From an uncultured Acidimicrobiaceae bacterium (lineage in GTDB: Bacteria; Actinomycetota; Acidimicrobiia; Acidimicrobiales; RAAP-2), in contig CALAYR010000026.1 in NCBI GenBank assembly GCA_937894805.1, positions 1 through 20,374 on the forward strand: a DNA stretch of 20,374 nt, read 5' to 3'. Shown here one piece after another: positions 1 through 7,268 of the stretch; within the stretch, counting starts at the first letter, position 1; the number at the start of each line of letters is the position of its first letter. Position numbers and translations under genes: made by a program. The notes below the pieces were generated by a model, which was given only the letters and a program-made list of their open reading frames with translations, was not told where the DNA came from and searched no databases.

Positions 1-10
1 CTTCCGATCT
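1..10. other. Probable Illumina adapter remnant at contig end
   Basis: The first ten bases, CTTCCGATCT, are identical to the 3' end of the common Illumina adapter; the complement reads AGATCGGAAG, the adapter's universal start. They sit exactly at the edge of the window. In the glycosyltransferase frame they would add Arg-Ser-Glu, which should not be treated as genuine protein. This is an inference from the exact match and the position. Confidence 0.8.
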
Positions 11-922
11 GGCGTCGACCGCCACGACATCACTCCGACTCTCACAGCTCGGCACGGCCGTTGAGACGACGACGCGAGTCCCGACGTTGAGCGCTTCGAG
101 CGGCGGAAGTCCCCACCCTTCGGCCAGCGGCACATACGCGAGGAGGGCGGCGTGCGCGAGCAGTCCATTGAGCACACCGCGGTCGACGGCTCCGAGCGAA
201 ATCTCACCCTCGAGGTCGACGTCACCCCAGCCGGTCGGGCCGACGAACACCAGGGGGCCGAGCTCGGGAGCTTGGCGACGCGCGATGCGATGGGCCTCGA
301 TGAGGCGAGGGAGATTCTTACGGGGCTCCAGCGTCCCGGCGCAGAGGGTGAATGGCCCGGTGATGCCGTGGGTCGCCAGGATGCGCGCGGCGGCCTCACC
401 ACTGAGAGCACTGCTTCGATCGAGCCCGAGGGTGATGGGAACGATGCGACTGGTCGCCACCCCTTCGGCCGCCACTCGTTGCGCCATGGCCGGCGTGGTG
501 ACAAAGATGCGAATGTCGTGGCGGTCACGGACCAGTTGAAATCTCGACTCGTGAAATTCTCGACCGCGCGGCGTCGTACTCTCCGGTTGGTCGCGCCAGA
601 CAAAGTCCTGCAGCGTGACCGAACGAATGACGTCGGCACGGGGTGGACCGAACGGTCCAGTCAGGGTGGTGGCGTGAATCACCGCGGCCTGCGGCGAGAC
701 GCCGAGGTCCGAAGTGGCCCACCGTTCGGCGTAGTAGCGAAGCCGGAGCTTTTCGGCAACCGACCCCCACCGCGAACCACCCTCTACGGGTGGACCGACC
801 TCTTGGACGGTCCAGGCACCCTGGTACTCCTGCATGCCGGCCAGGAGTCCCCGGACGTAGGTGCCAATACCGCCCGGCTGGGGGCGACGAAGTTGGTCCA
901 CGCTGATGGCCACCGTCTTCAC
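1..922 (-). CDS. GT4-family glycosyltransferase, C-terminus cut off by contig end
   Basis: An uninterrupted minus-strand frame runs from GTG at 922 to the window edge with no stop, about 307 codons. It begins MKTVAISVDQLRRPQPGGIGT, the Gly-rich N-terminal loop of GT-B fold glycosyltransferases. It contains the donor-domain segment AGTLEPRKNLPRLIEAH and, near its end, EGWGLPPLEAL, the EX7E nucleotide-sugar binding motif of family GT4. This fits a retaining transferase that moves a sugar from a nucleotide donor to an envelope glycan or lipid; donor and acceptor cannot be told from sequence. The start shares GTGA with the stop of the upstream GT4-like gene, which indicates coupling. A second in-frame GTG at 913 is possible. 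The last three residues come from the presumed adapter. Confidence 0.85.
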   Translation of the reverse strand, partial: MKTVAISVDQLRRPQPGGIGTYVRGLLAGMQEYQGAWTVQEVGPPVEGGSRWGSVAEKLRLRYYAERWATSDLGVSPQAAVIHATTLTGPFGPPRADVIRSVTLQDFVWRDQPESTTPRGREFHESRFQLVRDRHDIRIFVTTPAMAQRVAAEGVATSRIVPITLGLDRSSALSGEAAARILATHGITGPFTLCAGTLEPRKNLPRLIEAHRIARRQAPELGPLVFVGPTGWGDVDLEGEISLGAVDRGVLNGLLAHAALLAYVPLAEGWGLPPLEALNVGTRVVVSTAVPSCESRSDVVAVDARSE

Positions 923-1935
923 TTGGCCCGACTTTCGTTCACGGCGTCACGATAGAGCCGTTCGTAGCGCTCGGCCACCACCGGTGGTGAGAAGTCGACG
1001 GCACGCACATTGCCGGCCGCCACCAAGAGCTGGCGATGGGCATCGTCGGCGAAGTTACGCAACACGCTCGCGATAATCGCGTCGTGGTCGTAGAGCTCAA
1101 CGAGATCGGCGGCCCCCTCGAGGAGCTCGCGGTTCACGTCGGTAGACGTGGCGACAACGGGAATCGATGCGGCGAAGGCGGCCACGGGGAGAGAGGGGAA
1201 ACGGGCGCCATCGGAGAGGTGCAACACGCTGTGCGCCTCCCAGAGAAGTCGGCGGGCCCGGTTGCGGGACCGAACGATGACGTCGGGACACTCGACTTTG
1301 AAGCGGGCCCCGGCCTCACGACTGGCCAGAACGACGACTTGGGAACCTTGAGCCTTCGCCAACTTGGTCAGTGCCGGTGCTAACTCCAAGAAGAGTTCGG
1401 CGGTGCCCGTCACGCTGACCAGCAAGGCGTTATCTACTTTTGGCCGACTCTTGATGGCCACGGCGGGATGAGCCACGGCGATGTCCTGGTTCTCAATCTC
1501 AAGAACGGACTGGACCTCTCGTCGGGCCGCGTAGGAGGTCGCCACAATCTGGGCGCCACGGTCAACGGATCGGCGCAGTTGTTCAATACGCCACCGGCCG
1601 GCCGACTCGTCACGCAGCGGTCGCAGATCGTCGACCGAGACCAGCAGTGGCGTGCGCTTGGTCGGAGGCACCAAGGTGCCGGCGACGTGCAGTACATCGA
1701 GTGGGGGCAACAAACGATCGATGGCCGGACCGCGGCCCCGTCGCCACAGCGGTCGCAGAACGCTGGGGAATGTTCGAACGGATCCATCGACGGGTTCGTC
1801 CATTTTGCGGGTGGCAAACGTCACTAAATCAATCGTGCGTTCCTCCAGGGCACCGACAAGATTCATCATCGTGTCGCCGAGGGGTTCGAGAGATCCGGCG
1901 AGGTCGAGACCGACGCGCAGGTTCGGTTGAGTCAA
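919..1935 (-). CDS. GT4-like glycosyltransferase with degenerate donor motif
   Basis: The protein has about 338 residues from a TTG start that overlaps the upstream stop as TTGA. GTG codons at 1980 and 1971 would add 15 or 12 residues and cannot be excluded. The N-terminus (TQPNLRVGLDLAGSLEPLGD) has the beta-strand and Gly loop of a GT-B enzyme. Later segments match GT4 layout: LLVSVDDLRPLRDES, IVATSYAARREV, and a C-terminal Rossmann half ending IPVVATSTDVNRELLEGAADLV. The EX7E region, expected around residue 242, reads DGARFPSLPVAAF: the first Glu is Asp and no second Glu is in register. The protein may therefore be a very divergent transferase or a non-catalytic partner of the downstream GT4. 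It has no signal peptide or clear membrane segment, so it is probably cytoplasmic. Confidence 0.72.
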   Translation of the reverse strand: MTQPNLRVGLDLAGSLEPLGDTMMNLVGALEERTIDLVTFATRKMDEPVDGSVRTFPSVLRPLWRRGRGPAIDRLLPPLDVLHVAGTLVPPTKRTPLLVSVDDLRPLRDESAGRWRIEQLRRSVDRGAQIVATSYAARREVQSVLEIENQDIAVAHPAVAIKSRPKVDNALLVSVTGTAELFLELAPALTKLAKAQGSQVVVLASREAGARFKVECPDVIVRSRNRARRLLWEAHSVLHLSDGARFPSLPVAAFAASIPVVATSTDVNRELLEGAADLVELYDHDAIIASVLRNFADDAHRQLLVAAGNVRAVDFSPPVVAERYERLYRDAVNESRAK

Positions 1936-2747
1936 TTCGACACCAGTTGACGGTGCATCTCGTTGGTCCACGTGGGCCACAGGTCAACGGCCCACTGACC
2001 AAACGGCTCGCTGCTCAGAGCCACGACGGCCACCTGGGCCACCGGGTCGATCAAGAGAAGTGAGCCACTCTTGCCGAAGTGACCGTAGCTAGTGGCCGGC
2101 CACTCAGAGCCCATCCAGTGGTCTTTCGTTCCCTTCACTTCGGGACCTAGGCCCCAGGGGCAGGGCGAGAATGAACCGAAGCCGGGCACGACACCATTGA
2201 GTTCGGGAAGGTGCGTCGTGCGCATGCGAGCGAAGGTCTCGGGGCCGAGGAGATCACCGCGGAGCCAGGTGGCGGCCAACGCCTCGGCCGAAGCCAAGGA
2301 GCCGCGCAGTCCGGCCGTCACGGAACCGTCGTCGGTTACGTCGTTCATTCCCAACGGAGTGAGAAAGCGATCTTTTAGCCATTCGAGGGCGGAGCGCTCC
2401 TTAACAATGCGCTGTACCAGAAGGTCGTAGCCGTAGGTCGAGTAGATGCGACGTTGCCCGACCGGCTGCAGGGGCGCGGTGGCGTCGATGCCGACCCCCG
2501 AGGCGTGAGCGAGCAAATCGGCCACCGTGGAGTTCGCGGGACCAACGGGGGCGTCGAACTTGAGGTACTGCCAGTCGTTCTCAATACCAACGGCCACGGC
2601 CACCACCAGTTTGGAAAGTGAGGCCCAGTCGTAGATGCGCTCGCGGTCGCCTTCGGTGGCCACTGTCTCCAGAGCCCCCTCTCGCAGCGCGAGGAGTGAA
2701 ACTGCCGAACCCGAGGGCCAGCCAGCCAACAGTGATGTCGTCGTCAT
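1932..2747 (-). CDS. Serine hydrolase, class C beta-lactamase-like family
   Basis: 271 residues from ATG at 2747. The N-terminal region has YDWASLSK with the S-x-x-K motif (S43, K46) that supplies the acylating serine in class C beta-lactamase and DD-peptidase-like enzymes. LLAHASGVG at about 79-86 and YSTYGYDLL at 102-110 follow family pattern, although the usual Tyr-x-Asn reads Tyr-Ser-Thr. HFGKSGSLLLIDP at 223-235 is the third active-site segment. No signal peptide is seen, so it is more likely a cytoplasmic esterase or peptidase than a secreted beta-lactamase; the substrate is unknown. It heads the minus-strand trio with two glycosyltransferase genes and diverges from cofD across 40 bases. 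A frame open further upstream would run into cofD and is not used. Confidence 0.8.
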   Translation of the reverse strand: MTTTSLLAGWPSGSAVSLLALREGALETVATEGDRERIYDWASLSKLVVAVAVGIENDWQYLKFDAPVGPANSTVADLLAHASGVGIDATAPLQPVGQRRIYSTYGYDLLVQRIVKERSALEWLKDRFLTPLGMNDVTDDGSVTAGLRGSLASAEALAATWLRGDLLGPETFARMRTTHLPELNGVVPGFGSFSPCPWGLGPEVKGTKDHWMGSEWPATSYGHFGKSGSLLLIDPVAQVAVVALSSEPFGQWAVDLWPTWTNEMHRQLVSN

Positions 2748-2750
2748 ACT

Positions 2751-2780
2751 TTGGAATACTACCGACCTCGCCTCTAAGGT
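2751..2780 (+). promoter_or_regulatory. Candidate leaderless promoter of cofD
   Basis: TTGGAA (2751-2756) and TAAGGT (2775-2780) are 18 bases apart, and the second lies 7 bases before the GTG start at 2788. This fits an actinobacterial TAnnnT -10 element with transcription starting near the start codon. Alternatively AAGGT at 2776-2780 could act as a weak ribosome binding site. Confidence 0.3.
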
Positions 2781-2783
2781 CAG
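2756..2783 (-). promoter_or_regulatory. Candidate leaderless promoter of the serine hydrolase gene
   Basis: Reading the minus strand, CTGACC (2783-2778) is separated by 16 bases from TAGTAT (2761-2756), which lies 8 bases before the ATG at 2747. A transcript starting about 7 bases past the -10 would begin at or next to the start codon. It overlaps the opposing cofD promoter candidate. This is a pattern match only. Confidence 0.35.
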
Positions 2784-2787
2784 GGGC

Positions 2788-3702
2788 GTGATAACTGTCC
2801 TGTGTGGTGGCGTAGGTGCCGCTCGACTCCTGCGCGCCCTGCGCACGCAAATTGACGAGCGTGAAATTGTGGCCATCGTCAACGTGGGCGACGACCTCGA
2901 ACTCCACGGGCTGACCATCTGCCCCGACATCGACACCATTACCTACACGCTCGGTGGACTAAACGACGACGAACGGGGCTGGGGCCTCAAGGACGAAACC
3001 TGGCGAGCCATGGGCCGTCTCGGCGAACTCGGCGGTGAGTCCTGGTTCTCGCTCGGTGACCAAGATCTCGCCACCCACCTCTACCGGACTCAGCGCATGC
3101 ACGAAGGGGCTACCAAACTCGACGTCACGGCCGAACTGGCCGAGAAGCGCGGTCTCACGTTGCGCATGCTCCCAGCCACCAACGACGTCATCGCCACGCG
3201 CCTCGATACCGAAGTCGGCGACCTCTCCTTTCAGGAGTACTTCGTCAAGCACCACCACGGTGTGGCCACGACGGCCGTGCGCTACGTGGGTGGCGCGACG
3301 GCCACGCCGGCCCCGGGTGTTCTCGAGGCCCTTGCCTCGGCCTCTCGCATCATCATCGCCCCTTCGAATCCGATTCTCTCGATTCAGCCCATCGTCGAGA
3401 TGCCGGCCATCGCCGAAGCCCTCAAGGCCCGTCGTGACGACGTCATCGCGGTAACACCACTCATTGGTGGCGCCGCGCTCAAGGGTCCGGCCGATCGTTT
3501 GATGAACGAGCTGGGCTACGAGGCGAGTAACGCCGGGATTGCGCGCTACTACGCCCCCTACGCCGCGACCCTAGTGATCGATGAAGTCGACGTCGCCACG
3601 GCCGGTGATGTCGAAGCGGCCGGTATGCGGGCCGTCGTCACGACGACCATCATGGCCAATCCCCTCCACGCCGAGGCTCTCGTTCGCGAGCTGCTCAAGT
3701 GA
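2788..3702 (+). CDS. cofD: CofD/FbiA 2-phospho-L-lactate (phosphoenolpyruvyl) transferase, F420 biosynthesis
   Basis: 304 residues from GTG at 2788. The start is placed where family homology begins (ITVLCGGVGAARLLRAL); the open frame upstream has no family similarity and overlaps the divergent gene. Family hallmarks appear in order: GGVGAAR, NVGDD at about 33-37, CPDIDTITYTLGG, FQEYFV, PSNPILSIQPI, and PLIGGAALKGPADRLM. The enzyme transfers the phosphorylated three-carbon moiety from its GDP- or GTP-derived intermediate to the deazaflavin Fo. In actinobacteria the product is thought to be dehydro-F420-0. The length is normal. Its stop overlaps the cofE start as GTGA, so the two are almost certainly one transcript with coupled translation. 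Confidence 0.95.
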   Translation: MITVLCGGVGAARLLRALRTQIDEREIVAIVNVGDDLELHGLTICPDIDTITYTLGGLNDDERGWGLKDETWRAMGRLGELGGESWFSLGDQDLATHLYRTQRMHEGATKLDVTAELAEKRGLTLRMLPATNDVIATRLDTEVGDLSFQEYFVKHHHGVATTAVRYVGGATATPAPGVLEALASASRIIIAPSNPILSIQPIVEMPAIAEALKARRDDVIAVTPLIGGAALKGPADRLMNELGYEASNAGIARYYAPYAATLVIDEVDVATAGDVEAAGMRAVVTTTIMANPLHAEALVRELLK

Positions 3703-4409
3703 GCGCACTGCAGATTTGGGCCCTACGGGGCGTCCCGGAGATTGGCGAGGGCGACTCACTAGCCGACGCCATCGTTAACGCGCTGGCCACGTCCGAGTTA
3801 ACGCTCCAAGACGGCGACATCCTCACCGTCACCAGCAAAGTAGTCAGTAAGTCTGAAGGGCGCACGGTGCCCTTTGACGGCACCGACCAAGACAAGGTGC
3901 GTCTCATTCTCCAAGAGTCCAAGCGCGTCCTACGCCGCCGGGGCACGCTGCACATCGTAGAAACTCACCACGGCTTCATCTGCGCCAACGCCGGTATCGA
4001 TCTTTCGAACACGGCCGAGAACACGGCCGTGTTGTTGCCCGTCGACCCCGACCGATCGGCTCGACGAATTCGTGGCGACATACAGCGTCGACTCGACGTT
4101 GCCATTGGCGTCATTGTCACCGACACCTTCGGACGCGTCTGGCGCTCGGGAGTCACCGACGTCGCACTTGGGGTGGCCGGCATCAAGCCCGTGCTCGACC
4201 TGCGAGGCACCACTGACGCCACCGGTCGCGTACTGGAGGCGACCGAAGTGGCCGTAGCCGATCAGATTGCCGGCGCCGTCAATCTCGTTCTCGGCAAAGC
4301 GGCCGGCACGCCCTTCGCCATAGTGCGTGGTATCGATCCCACCGTCTTTGGTGAAGGCAGCGTCAGCGAAAATGTCATTCGACGGGCCGCCGAAGATCTC
4401 TTTCGTTAG
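3699..4409 (+). CDS. cofE: Coenzyme F420-0:L-glutamate ligase (CofE), without FbiB reductase domain
   Basis: 236 residues, GTG start inside the end of cofD. The sequence follows the CofE family: LQDGDILTVTSKVVSKSEG (about 36-54), HGFICANAGIDLSN, a PVDPDRSARRIR segment and VIVTDTFGRVWRSGVTDVALG. The enzyme adds glutamates to F420-0 through gamma linkages using GTP and a divalent metal. Mycobacterial FbiB carries this domain plus a C-terminal nitroreductase-like FMN domain of about 200 residues; here the protein stops after the ligase domain, at AEDLFR. Its stop shares bases with the galE stop on the other strand (TTAG at 4406-4409), so there is no room for an intergenic terminator. One UUA codon is used, at 3798. 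Confidence 0.95.
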   Translation: MSALQIWALRGVPEIGEGDSLADAIVNALATSELTLQDGDILTVTSKVVSKSEGRTVPFDGTDQDKVRLILQESKRVLRRRGTLHIVETHHGFICANAGIDLSNTAENTAVLLPVDPDRSARRIRGDIQRRLDVAIGVIVTDTFGRVWRSGVTDVALGVAGIKPVLDLRGTTDATGRVLEATEVAVADQIAGAVNLVLGKAAGTPFAIVRGIDPTVFGEGSVSENVIRRAAEDLFR

Positions 4410-5359
4410 TGGGCGCGGTAACTAGCCCAGGCGTCGCTGATCAGCGTGTCGAGGTCAGAGTGCTTAAGTTCCCAGCCGAGCACGGCCTTGGCCTTGTCGT
4501 TGCAGGCCACCGAGGCCGCTAAGTCACCGGGGCGGCGCTCCGTTCGTCGAACGTCCAAGGTCTGTCCGGTCACACGCTCGACTGCTTCAATCATCTGCAA
4601 GTTGGAGTACCCCGTGCCCGTACCCAAGTTCAAGACGAGATTGTTTTCTCGATTCAGCACGTCGAGGGCGAGAATGTGGGCGGCGGCTAAGTCCTTCACG
4701 TGGACGTAGTCACGAATGCAAGTGCCGTCGGGCGTCTCGTAGTCGGTGCCGTAGAGCGAGACGAACTCACGGTCCCCAGCGGCGACCGCCAACAAGATTG
4801 GAATCAGGTGAGTCTCGGGTGTATGAAGTTCGGGGTGAGCCACGGTGCCACCGGCCGCGTTGAAGTACCGCAGCCGAGCCACGTTGATACGTCCCTGACG
4901 AGCCAACCAGTCGAGGGCCTGCTCCACCATGTACTTGGACTGGCCGTAAGGGTTCTGGGGTTCGACGTGGTGCGTCTCATCGATGGGCAACGTCACCTCC
5001 GGCCCGTAGACCGTGGCGGTGGAGGAGAAGACGAACTTCGGCACGTGTTGTTCGACGAGCACCTCAAGAAGCTGGAGCGACTCGGCCACGTTGTTACGGA
5101 AGAACTTCTCGGGAACGTGCATCGACTCCCCCGCTTCGATGTGAGCGGCGAAATGAATACAGGCGTCGAGGTGACCGAGCGATCGAACGAGAGACTGGTC
5201 GCCACTGCGACCTTCGTGAAACTCAATGCCAGCCGGGACGTTGTCCGGGGCCGACGATGAGTGGTTGTCAATGCCGACGACGTCGTGTCCGGCTTCCAGT
5301 AAGAGTTCGGCCGTATTGGAGCCGATGAATCCCGCTACTCCCGTAACGAGAACTCTCAC
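4406..5359 (-). CDS. galE: UDP-glucose 4-epimerase (GalE family, extended SDR)
   Basis: 317 residues, GTG start overlapping the upstream stop as GTGA. The N-terminal Rossmann motif is GVAGFIG (7-13) and the NAD-binding acid is in GIDNHS (29-34). The catalytic Y-x-x-x-K is Y138-G-Q-S-K142, with SSTATVYG before it (112-119). GalE-typical segments follow: RLRYFNAAGG, DGTCIRDYVHVKDLA, NLGTGTGYS and ERRPGDLAASVACNDKAK. It should interconvert UDP-glucose and UDP-galactose in the cytoplasm, though epimerases of this size can act on related sugars. It is the last gene of a minus-strand operon behind a guanylyltransferase-like enzyme and a membrane protein, which suggests supply of precursors for surface glycans. 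Confidence 0.88.
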   Translation of the reverse strand: MRVLVTGVAGFIGSNTAELLLEAGHDVVGIDNHSSSAPDNVPAGIEFHEGRSGDQSLVRSLGHLDACIHFAAHIEAGESMHVPEKFFRNNVAESLQLLEVLVEQHVPKFVFSSTATVYGPEVTLPIDETHHVEPQNPYGQSKYMVEQALDWLARQGRINVARLRYFNAAGGTVAHPELHTPETHLIPILLAVAAGDREFVSLYGTDYETPDGTCIRDYVHVKDLAAAHILALDVLNRENNLVLNLGTGTGYSNLQMIEAVERVTGQTLDVRRTERRPGDLAASVACNDKAKAVLGWELKHSDLDTLISDAWASYRAH

Positions 5360-6381
5360 TCGGGACCTCCGAGGCGAACCTCACCGCGCAAGATGGAACC
5401 GCCGGGCACGCTAACGCCACCACCGATAACGCAGGTGGCCTCGAGGATGGCGCCGCGACCAATCGTGGCGCCGGGTCCGACAATGGAGTCGCGAATCGTG
5501 GCACCTTCTTGGACGACCGCTCCTGGGAGCAAGACGGAGTTCTCAATCGTCACGTTGGCCGCAATGACGCAGTCGCGATCGATCGTGGCGAGCGAGAGGG
5601 TGGCGTCGGCCACGCGGGCGCTCTCGTGGACCCAGTTGAAGTTGGCGACTGGCGTGGCGAGCGGCACCGGACGACGTGACTCCAAGATGTCGCGGTGGGC
5701 TTCGAGGTAGGCCTGCGGCGTTCCGGTGTCGAGCCAGTAGGAGTCATCCGAAAGGGCGTAGAGGGAACCGCGCTCGACGAGACCGGGAAAGGTTTGACGC
5801 TCTACCGAAACGCGCACATCAGCTGGAATGGTCTCGAGGACCGAAGGCTCCAAGACGTAGGTGCCGGCGTTGATCTCATTCGTCGGCGCCTCATCCCGTG
5901 GGGGCTTTTCGACGAAGGCGATAACGCGACCATCGGGGTGCGTCGGCACTACACCAAAGCGCGAAGGGTCCTCCACGGGGTGCAGCGCAATCGTGGCTTC
6001 GGCGCCGCGCTCGCGGTGGAAGGCCACCAGACGCGTGACGTCGAGGTCGGTCAGGACGTCGCCGTTAACCACGATGAAGGTCTCGTTGATGCCGGCATCG
6101 AGGGCGGCGAAGCGAATGGCACCGGCCGTGTCGAGAGGCGACGGTTCCACGGCGTAGGTGACGTGGACGCCGGCCACCGTGTGATCGGGGTAGGCCGCGA
6201 TAAAACGATCGGGGAGATAGCCCAGTGAGAGCACGGCTTCGGTGACGCCGTGCTTAGCGAGGTTGGCCAGGACGCGCTCGAGCATGGGCACGCCAACGAT
6301 TGGCAGCATCTGCTTGGGGGCGCGGTAGGTCAGCGGGCGAAGGCGTGTCCCTTCACCACCCACGAGGATTACCGCGCGCAT
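5356..6381 (-). CDS. Sugar-1-phosphate nucleotidyltransferase, mannose-1-phosphate guanylyltransferase-like
   Basis: 341 residues from ATG at 6381. The N-terminal nucleotidyltransferase domain opens with ILVGGEGTRLRPLTYRAPKQ (5-24), which holds the nucleotide-binding GG-x-GTRLRPLT and Lys23. It continues with VVNGDVLTDLD, AFVEKPP, NEINAGTYVLEP and YWLDTGTPQAYLEAH. The last 90 or so residues are a left-handed beta-helix of imperfect hexapeptides. This is the layout of actinobacterial GDP-mannose pyrophosphorylases, and the nearby F420 genes recall Mycobacterium, where a mannose-1-phosphate guanylyltransferase lies close to fbiA-fbiB. A UDP-glucose- or dTDP-glucose-type specificity cannot be excluded. 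Eight bases separate it from the preceding membrane-protein gene; its stop overlaps the galE start. Confidence 0.82.
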   Translation of the reverse strand: MRAVILVGGEGTRLRPLTYRAPKQMLPIVGVPMLERVLANLAKHGVTEAVLSLGYLPDRFIAAYPDHTVAGVHVTYAVEPSPLDTAGAIRFAALDAGINETFIVVNGDVLTDLDVTRLVAFHRERGAEATIALHPVEDPSRFGVVPTHPDGRVIAFVEKPPRDEAPTNEINAGTYVLEPSVLETIPADVRVSVERQTFPGLVERGSLYALSDDSYWLDTGTPQAYLEAHRDILESRRPVPLATPVANFNWVHESARVADATLSLATIDRDCVIAANVTIENSVLLPGAVVQEGATIRDSIVGPGATIGRGAILEATCVIGGGVSVPGGSILRGEVRLGGPE

Positions 6382-6389
6382 GGTGAACG

Positions 6390-7220
6390 CTACTTAACCG
6401 TCGTGGTGGTTGAGGAAGGCGGCACGGTCGTCAAAGGGACGATTGTCGTCGCCGGAGCCGTCGTCGTTGGGATGTTCACCATGGTGGTGGAGGTCACGCC
6501 ATATCCGGGAATCGTGGTCGTCGTGCCGGAACCGTTCGTGGACTGCTGAAGCTGGACCATGTAGGCCAAGGTCTCGGTGCTGGGCTCACCGGGCTTGACG
6601 CCGTCGGGAGCAAAATAGAACGTGATGCGCATCAAGTCGGTGAACTTGACCGTTGCGGGGTCAGTCGTGATGACGGGATCCTTTTGACCGAACTGCGACC
6701 AGTAGGCGATGCCGAAGTGTCCGACTTGGCCGGCGTACTTGGTGCCCTTGGGGCACTTCGAACCGTCCTTGTAGGCAGACGGTGACGGCATCCACTCGGA
6801 CGGAACGGGGAACTTGACCGTGTTATTCGCGTAACTCAAGCTGGGGTGCTGGTTCATGAAGGTGGCCAGCGTGGCGTTACGACCAGCCTCTTCGGCCACC
6901 TTGGGTGAAATAACGAGAACGTTCTTCTGGGTAACGGTGAGTCCGTTGGTCGCCGTGGCGGCGTCGGCGACGAGCGCGGGCATCGTGGTGCCACAGGCTT
7001 CGCCATTGAAGGCGGCGAACCAGGTAGTACCAATAGCGGGCGCTTCAGCACTTGCGGGATTCTGGTACTCGTAACGCGAGTAGACCACCGAGAGCAGTCC
7101 GAGCACGACAATGAGGGTGATCACGCCGTAGTAGTTCATTGGTCGCGACTTTTGGTAGGCCTTACCGCCACCCGCTGCGCCGACTCGACTAACCCATTTA
7201 CCTGAATTGCTCTTTGCCAC
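6390..7220 (-). CDS. Single-pass membrane protein with Thr-rich extracellular tail, function unknown
   Basis: 276 residues from GTG at 7220. A basic, Gly-rich N-terminus (about 1-30) is followed by one hydrophobic segment (NYYGVITLIVVLGLLSVVY, 29-47) and then an exported region of about 180 residues. That region has two cysteines (in EACGTT and SKCPKG) and a segment AYWSQFGQKDPVITTDP. The final 45 or so residues are low-complexity Thr/Ser/Pro with runs of TTTT, typical of surface stalks that may be O-glycosylated. The orientation (N-terminus in) is inferred from the positive charges. I recognise no enzymatic domain. It leads the guanylyltransferase-galE operon, so a role in envelope glycan handling is possible but unproven. 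Confidence 0.82.
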   Translation of the reverse strand: MAKSNSGKWVSRVGAAGGGKAYQKSRPMNYYGVITLIVVLGLLSVVYSRYEYQNPASAEAPAIGTTWFAAFNGEACGTTMPALVADAATATNGLTVTQKNVLVISPKVAEEAGRNATLATFMNQHPSLSYANNTVKFPVPSEWMPSPSAYKDGSKCPKGTKYAGQVGHFGIAYWSQFGQKDPVITTDPATVKFTDLMRITFYFAPDGVKPGEPSTETLAYMVQLQQSTNGSGTTTTIPGYGVTSTTMVNIPTTTAPATTIVPLTTVPPSSTTTTVK

Positions 7221-7226
7221 GGCTTC

Positions 7227-7232
7227 AGGCTA
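7227..7232 (-). promoter_or_regulatory. -10-like TAGCCT before the membrane-protein operon
   Basis: On the minus strand TAGCCT lies 6 bases before the GTG start at 7220, and no Shine-Dalgarno sequence is visible. The same hexamer precedes the divergent NlpC/P60 gene. A leaderless start of the transcript is inferred; no convincing -35 is seen. Confidence 0.4.
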
Positions 7233-7268
7233 CTAAAGACGGACCAGCGCGACCGAATGCGGTTCACG

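Noticed and set aside
152..955. Plus-strand open frame of 267 codons over the left edge
   Set aside because: It is the shadow of the minus-strand GT4 gene, whose motifs and coupling to its neighbour are clear.
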